DNA of 64,000 nt, from positions 15,392,713 to 15,456,712 of the forward strand of contig NC_090178.1 of NCBI RefSeq assembly GCF_024679245.1, given 5' to 3'. A program made the position numbers and the translations under genes. The stretch comes from Pseudorasbora parva. Taxonomy: Eukaryota; Chordata; Actinopteri; Cypriniformes; Gobionidae. Shown piece after piece: positions 1-11,230 of the stretch. The notes under the pieces were generated by a model. The model was not told the DNA's origin and made no database searches. It saw only the letters and a program-made list of their open reading frames with translations. Position 1 is the stretch's first letter, and every line of letters starts with the position of its first letter.

Positions 1-625
1 AAATATCCAAAAACCACTAGGTTAGCGTTATATATTTTGTTCAGTTGAGTACTTAAAATATCCGAAATGTTTCCAACTATTTGTAAATTGTGAGAAAATT
101 GCTATTTTAAATAAGGACCTGGACGTGTCAGCATTGCGTTTGAGGGAGTCGCCTGCGTTACCTTCAGCTTTATTTTGCAGAAGCGCTTTACTCTTAGCAG
201 TGAACGTCACAGCAGCGCCGTGCGAACGCACAGAGTAACGTCATAACATCATTTTAAACACACTTAAATGTATGATAAACAGAGCTGCTTTACCTTTTAC
301 GGAAATAGTGCAGGCGCCCGGCGACTGTGTCCCATCCCGTCCCGCCATAATAAAAGTCCCGGTACTTGCGAGCCGTTTGTATAACAATCGTTCCAGCGGC
401 CGTGCTCAGCTCCACAACACTCGGTCCTGCTCTGCTTTACACTACAGTAACGTTAATAACCGCATCCATCAACATGATTTCTGCCCGAGTCCTATTTTCC
501 ACCGGCTGTGAGGTGAAGACCCCATGTCCCAAGATGCTGCGCTCAAACTTGGCGTCATCAAACTACGCCTTTGTTTAGAATAGGCGCACTCGAGCGGACA
601 GAAAGTTGCATAGTGCACCTTTAAG
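1..625. repeat. Interspersed repeat family A, truncated by window start
   Basis: This segment matches 21674-22322 in inverted orientation over nearly its whole length. Shared landmarks are the AACAAAATATATAAC block at one end and the CTGTCC...GCGCCTATTC block near the other. The window begins inside the element. It ends with a GTGCACC motif at 614-620, and the other copy also ends in GTGCACC. Short reading frames here (for example 272-511) carry no recognisable domain and are probably chance. The class is unknown; a non-autonomous DNA transposon is likely. Confidence 0.7.
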
Positions 626-2098
626 TTTATTTGGATAGGGACAGATACAAAAAAAACATAGATAAACTTGAACATTTATCTGATGTATGAATCATAGTGT
701 TTTTAGCTAAAGCTAATTCACAACACTTGTCCCTAGTGGGGATTTATTTTTAAAAACATACACACACACATACACACATACTCTCATACACACACATGCA
801 TATACATACACACATTCACACACAAAAAAAGAAATTGTTGGCATACATTTTAAATGGTCTGGGAGACAATTTCATAATTTTGCTCCTTTTACTGAAAAGG
901 CAGTATGGGCAAACAATGTTCTACGGAACGGAATACTACAGTTGGCTTTAGACGCTGTTATGCATCCCTATATAACAATAAATGAAACACCAACTACATA
1001 AAGGGTGAAGTCTAAACATTTGAATTAAAAAATATCAAACTATTGTTTCAGCCAACAGGTAATGTATGAAATGAAATGAAATAAAATGAAATAATGAAAT
1101 GAAATGAAATGAAATGAAATGAAATGAAATGAAATGAAATGAAATGAAATGAAATGAAATGAAATTAAATTAAATTAAATTAAATTAAATTAAATTAAAT
1201 TAAATTAAATAATGGCAACATATAAAACATGTGACAAATTGCCCTGACTGGACATACTTGACTGAAAAATACTTGAATGTATGTTTCATTGTGTTCCCTG
1301 TGCAATATGGCTTGCTTCTCACAAACGAAAAGTTAGTTATCTAAAAAGGGAAGATCATATGTTATCTTTTCAAAAAGATAATGCTCTTTCCCAAATTGCA
1401 AAAAACAACCAAGAAGTGGCTTGAGAACAGGTTCATTAGGCACATGTTTTGGCCTGGTCAGTACAAAAGTATTTTGACTAGTTACTGAGCTATAACCCTC
1501 GTGACCACATCCCCCATATGACAAATAACCCTGTTCCCCCATTTCTAAAAAATAAAAATAATTGTCTAAATCAATAAGGCTAAAGGCTAAATCCATTCAA
1601 ATATTTACTACCTGCAATGGCAAAGATTGCAGTGTTTTGTTTTAAGATTGCCCCCAAAACGTGAGTCCACCAGCTGGCCTTTCAATGCAACCTCAATACA
1701 AAATATCCTTGACCTCTCACCTGTCTCCACTAGAGAAAAAAGATTGACAGAACTTTTTCTTTATTAGATAAGTTCAGCTGGTGTCTTTGATGTCCAGCAG
1801 TATGAGATGAATGTGTACGCTTAACATTACTTGCATTTTCAATTTCAGTATGAAAGGTGCTCCTATTTACTGTTCATATAAAATATGGTCTTTTAAACTG
1901 GGCAATAAAACAAGTTTTATGGTGGCATTACAGCAAACCCCCACAGTGAGAATGCTGCATTTGCTTTCTAAATGAAGCTTGCTGGAGATTTGGTGCAGGT
2001 TTGCTGACTCAGAATAATATACCAAGTTAACTCTGACCTGCTGTTCTATCAGTGGTCAGGTTGACCTGAATTAGTGCAACTTAAATTTATGGCATCTT
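626..2098. other. Non-coding stretch with two microsatellites
   Basis: This holds a CA-rich simple repeat at about 756-829 and a pentanucleotide array at 1067-1212. Otherwise it is AT-rich, apparently single-copy DNA without convincing coding potential. A minus-strand 87-codon frame at 1333-1596 has no recognisable domain. Confidence 0.5.
1067..1212. repeat. Compound pentanucleotide microsatellite (GAAAT)n then (TAAAT)n
   Basis: Roughly twenty GAAAT units are followed by a sharp switch to TAAAT units near 1164. One G-to-T change, spread by slippage, would explain the second block. Confidence 0.95.
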
Positions 2099-2775
2099 AA
2101 ATGGTTAGTTTGGGTAAAATGAAAATTCTGTCGTTAATTACTCACCCTCATGTTGTTCAACACCCGTAAGACCTTTGTTCATCTCCAGATTGCAAATAAA
2201 GATATTTTTGTTGAAATCCAATGGCTCAGAAAGGCCTCCATTGGCCACAATGACATTTCCTCTCTCAAGACCCATAAAAGATAAAGACGCTGTTAAAAGT
2301 CCATCTCACTACAGTGGCTCTACAGTCATTTTATAAAGCGACAAGAATAGATTTTGTGTGCAAAAAAATAAAATAAGGATTTGTATAGTGATGGGCCGAT
2401 TTCAAAACAAAGCTTCGAACCATTATGAATCAGTGTATCGATTCAGGATTCTGATCGCCAAAGTCGCGTGATTTTAGTAGTTTGACACGAGATCCGAATC
2501 ATGAATCGATATGCTGATTCATAAAGCTCTGAGACTTCAGGAAGCAGTGTTTTGAAATCGGCCATCACTATATAAGTCGTTATTTATTTATTTTTTTGAG
2601 CACAAAAATTATTCTCGACGCTTCATAAAATTATTATAAAGCCACTGTAGTGAGATGGGCTTTGTAACGGCGTCTTTACCTTATGGTCCTTGAGAGCCAT
2701 CGGATTTTAACAAAAAACATGAAGATGAACAAAAAAAAAATTGAGTTCCGAAAATGAACGGAGGTCTTACGGGTC
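2099..2775. mobile_element. Foldback element FB1, copy 1 (right end lost)
   Basis: This is a long inverted-repeat, non-coding element. The left arm begins with a diverged GTTAGTTTGGGTAAAATG and includes CACCCGTAAGACCTTTG. The right arm returns the complement, ending in GGAGGTCTTACGGGT at about 2760-2774. The loop region contains TCACGTG-type and GATTCATAA motifs also present in the copies at 30428-30679 and 38999-41512. The expected terminal part of the right arm is missing, and the THAP-type repeat begins directly at the break, sharing a GGAA with the expected continuation. This points to a microhomology junction. Confidence 0.75.
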
Positions 2776-3597
2776 TGGAATGCTGTTTCATCCATACTGA
2801 GCTTTTTACTCTGTTAAAGACTTGGATTCCCTTCCTAAATATGGATAAAGTTTCAAAAAATAAATTGGACATTTGATGGAGTATTTCTATGTCAAAAATA
2901 CTCCTTCTGGTTTCTCACAAGTTTCTGAAAGTTTTTTCGAGTAAGGGTCTGCTTGACGTCAACAGGGCAGAATTTCCTTGTATGGACCGTACGGGATCTT
3001 CTCCCGGAAGGGTGCACGAGCGAGCGACCAGAGCGAAAGAGCAAATGCACGACGGCCATAAACGCTGCACTCATTGCTGTCACAGGACTTCACGAAATCA
3101 ACAATGTTACCAAAGAAGTGTGTTTTTGTTGTTTTTGATGTTTTTTGCGGTCCCAACGACAAAGATTCACGGTCCTGCTTTGGAAGCAGGCGGTGAGTAA
3201 AACTGCTTCAAATGTCTATGTTGTTGGCTATCGTAAGTATTATGTAAGTAAACAACACGATTGTATATAGTTATTTTATATATAGTATATAGTTAATTTA
3301 TCAATGGAGCATGCGATCTATGGTGTGTGTTTAAATACATTTGTTTAGCTGACCACTAAAGGTGTCAGTTTGTTTATTGAACCACCCCAAACATAAACCT
3401 AGAACATAAAGCGTGCTTCGTCATTCAAATGCGCTAACGGTTACTCCATTGTTGTTACACTAGTCTGACATGCAAAACCGTTTTGCTTGCTATTGCTAAG
3501 GTTTAGTCGCATACGATAGTCCATAAACCGAATCATGTCCTCATAAACCGCGAGTAAACACACACAAATGTTGACAGGCCACTAAATACAGTACATA

Positions 3598-3774
3598 TGT
3601 AACGGAGGCCAGCTAGTAGTAGTTGCTGTGCGAGTAAACCTCACTCCTCTGACCTCAAGAGACGCTCTAGCGACCGATGCTAGAGGTTGCAGCCTTTAGC
3701 CTCCTTGTTAGAGCGTCCGACTCTCATGCCGGCGGACACGGGTTCGAGTCCCGGTCCGAACAGAAGGGGTTACA
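3598..3774 (+). repeat. TRIM 5' LTR
   Basis: This is a 177-bp repeat with TGTAAC/GTTACA ends. Its 3' half holds the tRNA-like segment at 3690-3761. It is the same length as the 3' LTR. Confidence 0.75.
3690..3761 (+). ncRNA. tRNA-like segment in TRIM 5' LTR (Pol III A and B boxes)
   Basis: TAGC at 3697 starts an A-box-like D arm (TAGCCTCCTTGTTAGAGCG). GGTTCGAGTCC at 3741 is a perfect B box. The 44-nt offset equals tRNA positions 8 to 52. A T33-equivalent and a CTC triplet fall at the anticodon position, and the T stem pairs in 4 of 5 positions. No acceptor-stem 5' strand complements the 3' side, so this is not a functional tRNA gene. It looks like a tRNA-derived internal Pol III promoter. 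Confidence 0.65.
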
Positions 3775-3775
3775 T

Positions 3776-3793
3776 TGGTGCCGTGACCCGGAT
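3776..3793 (+). promoter_or_regulatory. TRIM primer binding site, tRNA-His-like
   Basis: TGGTGCCGTGACCCGGAT begins with TGG, as expected for pairing with a CCA-ended tRNA. It matches the complement of vertebrate tRNA-His at 17 or 18 of 18 positions, depending on the T-stem variant. The same 18 bases recur in the second TRIM copy. Confidence 0.7.
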
Positions 3794-3806
3794 GGGAGTG
3801 AGGTTT

Positions 3807-3817
3807 AGGGGGGTGAG
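3807..3817 (+). promoter_or_regulatory. TRIM polypurine tract
   Basis: AGGGGGGTGAG lies immediately before TGTAAC of the 3' LTR, where plus-strand priming occurs in LTR retroelements. Confidence 0.65.
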
Positions 3818-3994
3818 TGTAACGGAGGCCAGCTAGTAGTAGTTGCTGTGCAAATAAACCTCACTCCTCTGACCTTAAGAGACGCTCTAGCGACCGACGC
3901 TAGAGGTTGCAGCCTTTAGCGTCGTTGTTAGAGCGTCCAACTCTCATGCCGGCGGACCCGGGTTCGAGTCCTGGTCCGAACAGAAGGGGTTACA
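3818..3994 (+). repeat. TRIM 3' LTR with second tRNA-like segment
   Basis: This is a 177-bp repeat of 3598-3774. The A box starts at 3917 and the B box GGTTCGAGTCC at 3961, again 44 nt apart. Here the T stem can pair at all five positions with one G-T wobble. Confidence 0.75.
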
Positions 3995-4258
3995 CAAACC
4001 ACAGAGACGGACGTTCTGCTGTTGCTGCTTCTCCTGTTCAATTTATTTCAGCCTCCGGATCCGATTCTGGATCATATATGTATCAGTTGAATCTGATTTA
4101 TAGCCATGGTTTATTAGGGTAACGTTTTCTTTTCCAAGCTTGAGGAAGTCACAGCTTTCAGAAGCTCTCATGCAATAGCTGCACACTCGTGATTATTTAG
4201 CCCCGCCCACACGATACGCCTCCAGGCGCTCGTTTTATTTTTATTAAAAAAATAAAAG

Positions 4259-5698
4259 AAAGCATATATATTTATACCTATACATATATATCGCTATATC
4301 CTTCTATGTATGTGTGTGTTTGTGCTTGTGTTTTTTTATTTTTTATTTGTTATTAAGCAGCAACAAATATCTACGTAAAATGTTGCTGATATCTCTTCAA
4401 TTGTCCTCTTAGCTTCTAAATCTGCCAAAGGCAACAATTGATGATACCATAGGTAACATTTAATGATTTTTTTAAAGGGGCAACTTTTAAGACCTAATGG
4501 TTTTAACCTCTAGCTAGAAGTGCACTGAAGAGAGAAAGTGAGCCACATGCTTTGAGAGCATGCTAGTTGGATTAGTGACCATTAGAGTCAAACTTCTCCG
4601 CAAGCACCACAGAGCGGCTGTGGGACACTGACCTAATCAAGCTTTAGGTCACTCGCTCAGATCAGTTCCAGAGCGAGCGACAGAGAAAAGAGAGAGAGAG
4701 AGTTCGTGTACGAGATAGAGGGAGGCTAATCCTTTATCTCTTTGTGTAATAAGTTGTAAGACATGACCCCATAAACCAATCTCTCCTCCTAAACATCTTT
4801 TCTTCTCTTGAGACCTTTCTGACATCCAGCGATTGTTAGTAAACACTAATGAACCACTAACCCCAACAGCGCGCTTCCTCCCGACCTAATCCGAGCTTGC
4901 ACAACACACACACACACACACAAACCCTCCAAACTCCCTCCTCCTGTACGGAGATGGGGCGCTCTGATAAGCCGCGCTGGAATTCCTGTCTGGGTGTTCT
5001 TGTGAGAGACCTGGGTGGCAACGAGGAGCCGATAAAAATCACTCAGCACCGGACTCAACAGTCACCCAACGCAGACTCTTTCACCATATTCCTCCACTCT
5101 TTTCCTTTATTGCATCCCTCTGATTCCACATGGTTCAGATGGAATAAGGGAAACTGAACTTTTCACCCAGAGTACAAAAAAAGTTGCACAAACATGCCAC
5201 TGGGTTCACTGTGTCTAATTCTCATTAATATTCGACTGAGATTAACTTTACTGCATGAAAAATGCAAGCTCACAAAATCCTATTTCTTAGAAACATTATG
5301 AGGATTATCCAAAGGTCATATTTACTCACAACACAACGTGTTATTGTTACAGTATGAATGAGAACATGGCTAAATGCACTATAGTCTCCCACACACCCAA
5401 ACAAGAACTCAAATGCATCTTTTCCATAGCACTTTAATCCTTTTAAGACTCGTGTTGCAAGCATGTTGGATTTCAGAGGATGATATAAACAAACTATCTT
5501 GACAAAAATCCTGTCTTTGCCAGGAAAGGCTAATAGAGCATTTTCTTCAAACAGAAAAGAGTAATAGAGCAAAAGACTATAAAAGCCTGTTTCTGCCTCA
5601 GAGTTTAAAAAAGGCAGTTATGACTTTATAACTACCAAATGCAACTTTATTTCTTGCAATAATAACCTTTAATTGTGACTTTGCGAAATTAACTATGG
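4259..5698. other. Non-coding, apparently single-copy stretch
   Basis: AT-rich at the left, then moderately GC-rich around 4840-5060 with a short (AC)n run at about 4901-4921. No frame shows a recognisable domain. Confidence 0.5.
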
Positions 5699-6163
5699 AA
5701 AACAAACAAACAAAAAGCCGCTATAGTGAGATTTAATGTCATAATCTGTCGGATCCAATATAGATGAATTGTATTGTGAGATTTTTTTACAAACGATCCC
5801 GTGGTGAAATGAAGCGAACATGTCTTCCCCACGTCAGCTGGAACTTCATTAAAAATACAGTTCAACCACACATTCCTAATTTTAGGAAGCTTATGTAGCG
5901 ACTGTGTTCTTCGACAACCAGGAATAGCTCAATATCTTGCTATATTCTTCGGCATGTTTATTGCTGCTGGCTAGCGTGATCAGATGAGTCAGTGGGTGGG
6001 GCTACAGAACTTCTCCTTTTGGAGAGGCGTGTTTTGTCAGTCAAAGACGTCAAGATGCGAACACGATCGTTTTCTGGGCCTGTGTCTTAAAGTTTTCTTT
6101 GACTAACAAGGACGTTTTCAGCTCTGAAACTTACAGGATAATGTAAATAAATATTGTGAGATT
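5699..6163. repeat. Interspersed repeat sharing the AAGGACGTTTTCAGC motif
   Basis: The segment at about 6087-6163 (TTTGACTAACAAGGACG, then AGCTCTGAAACTTACAGGAT) recurs inverted at 37066-37200. The left part carries CGCTATAGTGAGATTTAATG and probably belongs to the same element, which ends next to the FB2 foldback. Confidence 0.5.
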
Positions 6164-7163
6164 TAAGGGATAGTTCACCCCAAAGGGAAAATGTGATGTT
6201 TATCTGCTTACCCCCTGGGCATCCAAGTTGTAGGTGTGTTTGTTTCTTCAGTAGGACACAAATTAAGATTTTTAACTCCAACCGTTGCTGTGCCAGTCAT
6301 ATAATGCATGTCAATGGGGTGTATTTCTATGACAGTAATAAAAACACACAAAAAAAACATGCACAAACAACTTCAAATTAAACCCTGCGGCTTTGTAACG
6401 ACACATTGATGTCTTAAGACATGAAACAATCAGTTTGTGTGAGAAACCGAACAGTATTTATATAATTTTTTTAGGAATTCTAATTACTAAAACGTATTAA
6501 TTAATACAACTTCACCCAGCGGAAGTGATGGCACTCTTGTGGTGTACATAGTGTTGTATCTGAGGTAAATAATTGTGGTTACACTTTATTTCGATAGTCC
6601 ACTATAGAGATTCTACTAACTATAAGTAACTTTGCAACTATATGTCAGCTAACTCTCATTAGAGTATCAGTAGACTGGTAGGTTATGGTTAGGTGTTAGG
6701 GTTCGAGTTAGTTTATAGTCAGTAGAATGTCTGTTGGGGGACCAAAAAAATAAAGTTTTAGTAAATATTAATCAGACAGTCTACTAATACTCTAATGACA
6801 GTTAGTTGACATGTAGTTGCAAAGTTACTTATAGTTAGTAGAATGACTAAAGTGGACTATCAAAATAAAGTGTAACCATAATTTTATATAAATACTGTTC
6901 GGTTTCCCACACAAACTGACCAAACTGTGTGTTGTGTGTTTTGTCATGAGCTGCAGGGTTTAATTTGTAGTTGTTTGTGCATGTTTTTTACTCATTAAAA
7001 AAGAATTACAACCCATTGACATGCGTTATATGACTGGCACAGTGCAACGGCTGGAGTTTAAAATCTTCATATGTGAGAAAACAAAGACACCTACATCTAG
7101 AATGCACTTGGGGTAAGCAGATAAACATAAAAATTTCATTTTTGGGTGAACTATCCCTTTAAA
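6164..7163. mobile_element. Foldback element FB2 with nested MITE
   Basis: The left end AAGGGATAGTTCACCC is mirrored by GGGTGAACTATCCCTTTAA at the right. Arms of about 300 bp are inverted copies: CATGTCAATGGGGTG on the left against a diverged complement on the right, and AACCGAACAGTATTTATAT against ATATAAATACTGTTCGGTT. It is non-coding and related in its termini to FB1. The centre is interrupted by the MITE at 6577-6878. Confidence 0.85.
6577..6878. mobile_element. MITE nested in FB2
   Basis: The inverted termini are TGGTTACACTTTATTTCGAT and the complement of ATCAAAATAAAGTGTAACCA. Subterminal inverted blocks (CTATAAGTAACTTTGCAACT and its complement) follow. About 302 bp, non-coding. Confidence 0.85.
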
Positions 7164-8124
7164 GTTACTTTTGACTCTTACAATTGGGACAACATTTCAA
7201 CTTAATTTCTCTAACTGAATTTTATGTATGAGACAACTGCTGTCTCATAATGTGATTTTATTTCTTATCTTAAACATTAACTCACAAATACCTTTTCTGT
7301 CTGTGTTTGTACTCTGAGGAGGAATGGGATTCCTTAAGAGGGAAGTTCATATTCACTGTGGTCTGTGTGGCCACATGGCCAGTGTGCCCCAGGAGAAGTT
7401 AATTATGAAGTGGGACCTTGACTGGTTGACAGCTCTCTTTGTTCAGATCCTAGTCAAACTTTTGAGCAGCCAGAGACAAATGCCATTTATGATAACTTCA
7501 CTTTCTTTTATAAACAAAATGCAATCTTATATTTAGTTAGGAAGAGAAACTGATACAACCTTAGGGCATTTGCGGCACCATTTGTGGACTCCATGTCAGA
7601 TTCCATGGTTCAAGCACTCTGTCTAAAAAAAAAAATAACAAAAAATTATATATTTAGTTATTCCGTGTATAACTGCACTGTTGCATCTTTAGGGTTATAT
7701 ATATACATTTCAAATGTTTATAATTGCATACAGATGTCAGTGTGATCATGAACTGTAGAGTTTATTCCAGTCACAACTGTGTATACAAAAATATGAATTA
7801 TGAAAACATGTGTTAAATGTTTGACTTCATGTAAGTCTGGCTAGGCCAACATTTTAATGGTTATAAATGTCAGCGTAACCCAACCTGGTTCATTCCCTGC
7901 AAGCTTATTCTACAGGGTACAGTGTGAATGAATCACATGAATCAAATGAATATTACGACCATAGTAAATACATTATATCAGTAGATGACTGTAATATATA
8001 TCATAACATGCCACAATAATGAACCATATAGGAGAGGCTGGGGCTAGTTGTCACACAAAGTTAACTCGGTATAAGTGTTTGAGGCAAAAGTTCAATTATA
8101 CAAATCCATTTATCCAGCAGTGGT
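7164..8124. other. Non-coding stretch
   Basis: AT-rich DNA with no convincing coding frame and no repeat that I can pair with another part of the window. Confidence 0.5.
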
Positions 8125-8288
8125 TATGGATGGATGGATGGATGGATGGATGGATGGATGGATGGATGGATGGATGGATGGATGGATGGATGGATGGATG
8201 GGTGGATGGATGGATGGATGGATGGATGGATGGATGGATGGATGGATGGATGGATGGATGGATGGATGGATGGATGGATGGATGGATT
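8125..8288 (+). repeat. (GGAT)n microsatellite 1
   Basis: About 40 GGAT units with one interruption (GGGTGG near 8200). Apparent open frames reading it as MDGW repeats are artefacts. Confidence 0.97.
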
Positions 8289-9344
8289 TAAATTGGTTTA
8301 AAAAAACATACCAAAATTAAAAGACATTAAAGTACATCAGTAACATTAATTTAGTCTATTTTCATTAAGACTATGTTAATAAATTATTAACAAAAATGTA
8401 AATTTTTGCTACGCTTTTTTGTTTCTCAAATTGTAATATATGTATGCAAAGTACAACTTTTGGAGAAAAAAAACCCTGACCCTAAAAAAATCTGTTAAAA
8501 ATGTAACAACTTGCCTCAGTGTTTTGAGCCTAAGGATTCCGTGTTCCATTTACTACCAAGGCTTTGACAGAAACTGCACATATCCCATAATGCCATGTAC
8601 TTCTGCTATATGTTGTGAAGCAGATGACAGTTTTAATGAAGTGGCACAAACCGCAGCTGTGTCCGCCAGCCCATAATCAAGTGGCCTGTGAACCTTTTGG
8701 GTTCTCTTTCCACTCGTTCCTGCGTTGGGCTTGTGTGACGGGGCCAAGGCGGCTGGAGGAGGGCATGACACCTGGAGGCCTCACACGTGTGGGGAGAAAG
8801 TGTGAAACCGGTGCGGTGCGCCGGTCAAATAAAAAACCTCCATGATTACGCCAATGGTTACAAGTGCACACGCAATTAACTGGGTCCACTCCCCTACACA
8901 GAGGGATTGTAAAAGAAGCACAACGGTGAAGGAGAACTCTTAATTACACTCCCAATAATATATCAACGTAATCTCAATGAAAATGGACTAAATCACAGAG
9001 GCACAATGCAAACATTACTGATATGCTTTGAGTGTTTTTTATAAGCCCAGTTTGGGTAAAGCTTTAGAAACATTTAAAGTGTATTGAAGCACGAGAGAGG
9101 GACAAATCTATGGTGTTTAAAGTAACAAAGAAATCGATAGTAACAGCTGTCGCTCTGTGTGCTTGTTTTATAGTATAAAAGATGAGTTAAAGTAGTCTGT
9201 AGTAAAAGGCCTATTCACACCCATTCAGGAATCAAAAAATACACAGTGTGACTTAAGAACAAAACTATTCATCACTATGAACTCTGTCACACCAAGATTT
9301 ACATTCAATTTGTTTTTTGACGTTAGGTCCAATGGCCTTTTTGC
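8289..9344. other. Non-coding stretch
   Basis: AT-rich flanks with a GC-richer island at about 8640-8830. Short frames in both directions there have no recognisable domain. Confidence 0.5.
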
Positions 9345-9387
9345 AAAAAGGTATTTACTTATTCAATTGTTAAAACCTTTTAAACAG

Positions 9388-9607
9388 ATGGATGGATGGA
9401 AGGAAGGAAGGAAGGAAGGAAGGAAGGAAGGAAGGAAGGAAGGAAGGAAGGAAGGAAGGAAGGAAGGAAGGAAGGAAGGAAGGAAGGAAGGAAGGAAGGA
9501 AGGATGGATGGATGGATGGATGGATGGATGGATGGATGGATGGATGGATGGATGGATGGATGGATGGATGGATGGATGGATGGATGGATGGATGGATGGA
9601 TGGATGG
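9388..9607 (+). repeat. Compound (GGAA)n-(GGAT)n microsatellite with flanking direct repeats
   Basis: About 25 GGAA units switch abruptly to about 26 GGAT units near 9502. The array lies between two near-identical segments, 9345-9382 and 9631-9671, both containing TTGTTAAAACCTTTTA. Confidence 0.95.
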
Positions 9608-10137
9608 ACTTGTACTTTTAGTACCAGTAGAAAAAGGTACTTTTTACTTATCCAGTTGTTAAAACCTTTTACAGTTTTTCTCAGTCGCTTTGGTACATTT
9701 CTCAGATCAGAATTGAAATTCTCAAAACTTCCTGTTCAATTCTCACACCATTGTGTCACTTGTGCACATCAAAAAAAAAAAAAAGCAGTTTCTCATTTCT
9801 TTGAACAAGTTGCAAATGCTTTGGTACATCCATGCCAATGATTATGTCCAATTCTCTGCTGTTTCCTACACTATTTGTTTATGTCATGTTGGTTAAAAAT
9901 GTATTATATTGGGTCTCTGTTGAATATTCTAACCCCCCACAACATTTAGGCACAAGCTCATAGCATAAGTCTGTACATGCAAAATGGTTTTCATTATCAT
10001 AATATGTCAGGCATATTTCTACACTTTCTATATTTCCATTAGACTTTTTCTAAATCTATCCTGAATTGGTAAATTGCTCCCAGGTAAATCTTGACTTTCT
10101 CTGACGAAGTTGCTTCTCATGAAACATCAACTAGCAG

Positions 10138-10314
<177 letters not shown>

Positions 10315-10688
10315 GCAATTACACTCACACATACGCTAAGATGTAACTTACAATTGACAATAATTGTCATCAAAACTTTAGCCATAGTTTCCACCAGAAC
10401 ATCCCTCCAGATGTTCAGTTTCAGTAGTCATGTCAAAGCAATAACTAAATCCGCATTCTATCATCTGAAAAATATTGCAAGAATTAGATGCTTTGTTTCC
10501 AGGCAAGACTTAGAGAAACTGGTTTCTCACACAAACACATTTCTGCTTGTTTAATTTTAGTTTCTTTTGTATACGAACACTCTCTGCGTTTAAAACACCA
10601 ACTAGCTCTTCTGGCACAGCAGGGTTGTATTATTGAAAAAACAAGCTCTAGAAGTCGCATGATAACTACGTACACGTTGCGGCATTAG

Positions 10689-10921
10689 TTTCCGCTTTTG
10701 TTCACACAGCGCTCGTCCCGGGTCGAATCCCGCAATATTACTAGGTCCCCGACCCGGGTTCAATTCGGTAATCAATCCCGGGACGTGGTTGCTTTCACAC
10801 AGATGGCGACCCGGCAATGTTGCGGGTCCGACATGCAGTGTGAAAGGGGCTTATGTAAAGCACTTTGAATTGCCATTGTGTATGAAATGTGCTATATAAA
10901 TTAACTTGCCTTGCCTTGCCA
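10689..10921. repeat. Palindrome-rich MITE and CTATATAAA-tailed repeat
   Basis: TTCACACAG at 10701 and TGTGAAAGGGG at 10840 bracket repeated CCCGGG/CCCGCAATATT-type motifs that can fold. This is followed by an AAGCACTTTGAATTGCCATT...GCTATATAAATTAA segment that I recognise as common in cyprinid DNA. Confidence 0.55.
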
Positions 10922-11230
10922 GAGTAAACTGTTATATTGACAACATGACTCAACATTTTTTTTTCTTATCCGTACACAATGACACACGGACTTGTCATTC
11001 TGATGACACTGACATGTTCATTGACACATATTTACTTTTGAGAGATGAACTAAGGATTTTGAGTAAGAGAGTGGCTTTTGCAGGTTATCCATGGTGTTTT
11101 GCTATTTGTACAAATTGTTTTGAGAAATGCACTTACTGTTTTGAAAATTGTGAGTTTGATTCAAGAAATGTACCAAAGCGACTGAGAAAAACTCTAACAT
11201 GTCAGATATTTTAATTTAGGAACATAATGT

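Larger units (their letters stand above)
3598..3994 (+). mobile_element. Miniature LTR retrotransposon (TRIM) with tRNA-like LTRs
   Basis: Two 177-bp direct repeats (3598-3774 and 3818-3994) both begin TGTAAC and end GTTACA. I counted 9 differences, about 95% identity. The 43 bp between them start one base after the first LTR with TGGTGCCGTGACCCGGAT, the complement expected of a tRNA-His 3' end, and finish with the purine tract AGGGGGGTGAG directly before the second LTR. No coding capacity exists, so reverse transcriptase and integrase must come from elsewhere. I see no convincing target-site duplication (ACATA before, CAAAC after), so the insertion may be old or its flanks changed. A plain tandem duplication is the alternative, but it would not explain the primer site and purine tract at exactly the right junctions. 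Confidence 0.75.
2776..4258 (+). mobile_element. THAP-type TIR element, copy 1, degenerate, split by a TRIM
   Basis: This is colinear with 40214-41411: AATGCTGTTTCATCCATACTGA at the left, a GTGAGTAAAACTGCTTCAAATG splice-donor-like segment near 3193, the minus-strand 'GATCCGGAGGC' exon near 4040-4105, and ATTATTTAGCCCCGCCCACACGA at the right. Both terminal inverted repeats are lost. The THAP exon is mostly deleted, so that KKCVF-like codons near 3113 run almost directly into the splice donor. The minus-strand exon begins at an ATG near 4105 but meets a stop after about ten codons. The TRIM at 3598-3994 is inserted inside it. Confidence 0.7.

Noticed and set aside
3598..3994. Genuine tandem tRNA genes
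   Set aside because: A and B boxes are well placed, but no acceptor stem can form and the anticodon stem is weak; the TG...CA repeat with PBS and PPT explains the layout better.
8019..8320. Open frames encoding repeated MDGW
   Set aside because: They are translations of the (GGAT)n array; all three frames stay open because a 4-bp unit repeats every 12 bases without a stop.
9277..9841. Open frames with KEGR then MDGW repeats, up to 149 codons
   Set aside because: Microsatellite translation (GGAA and GGAT) with no independent coding evidence.
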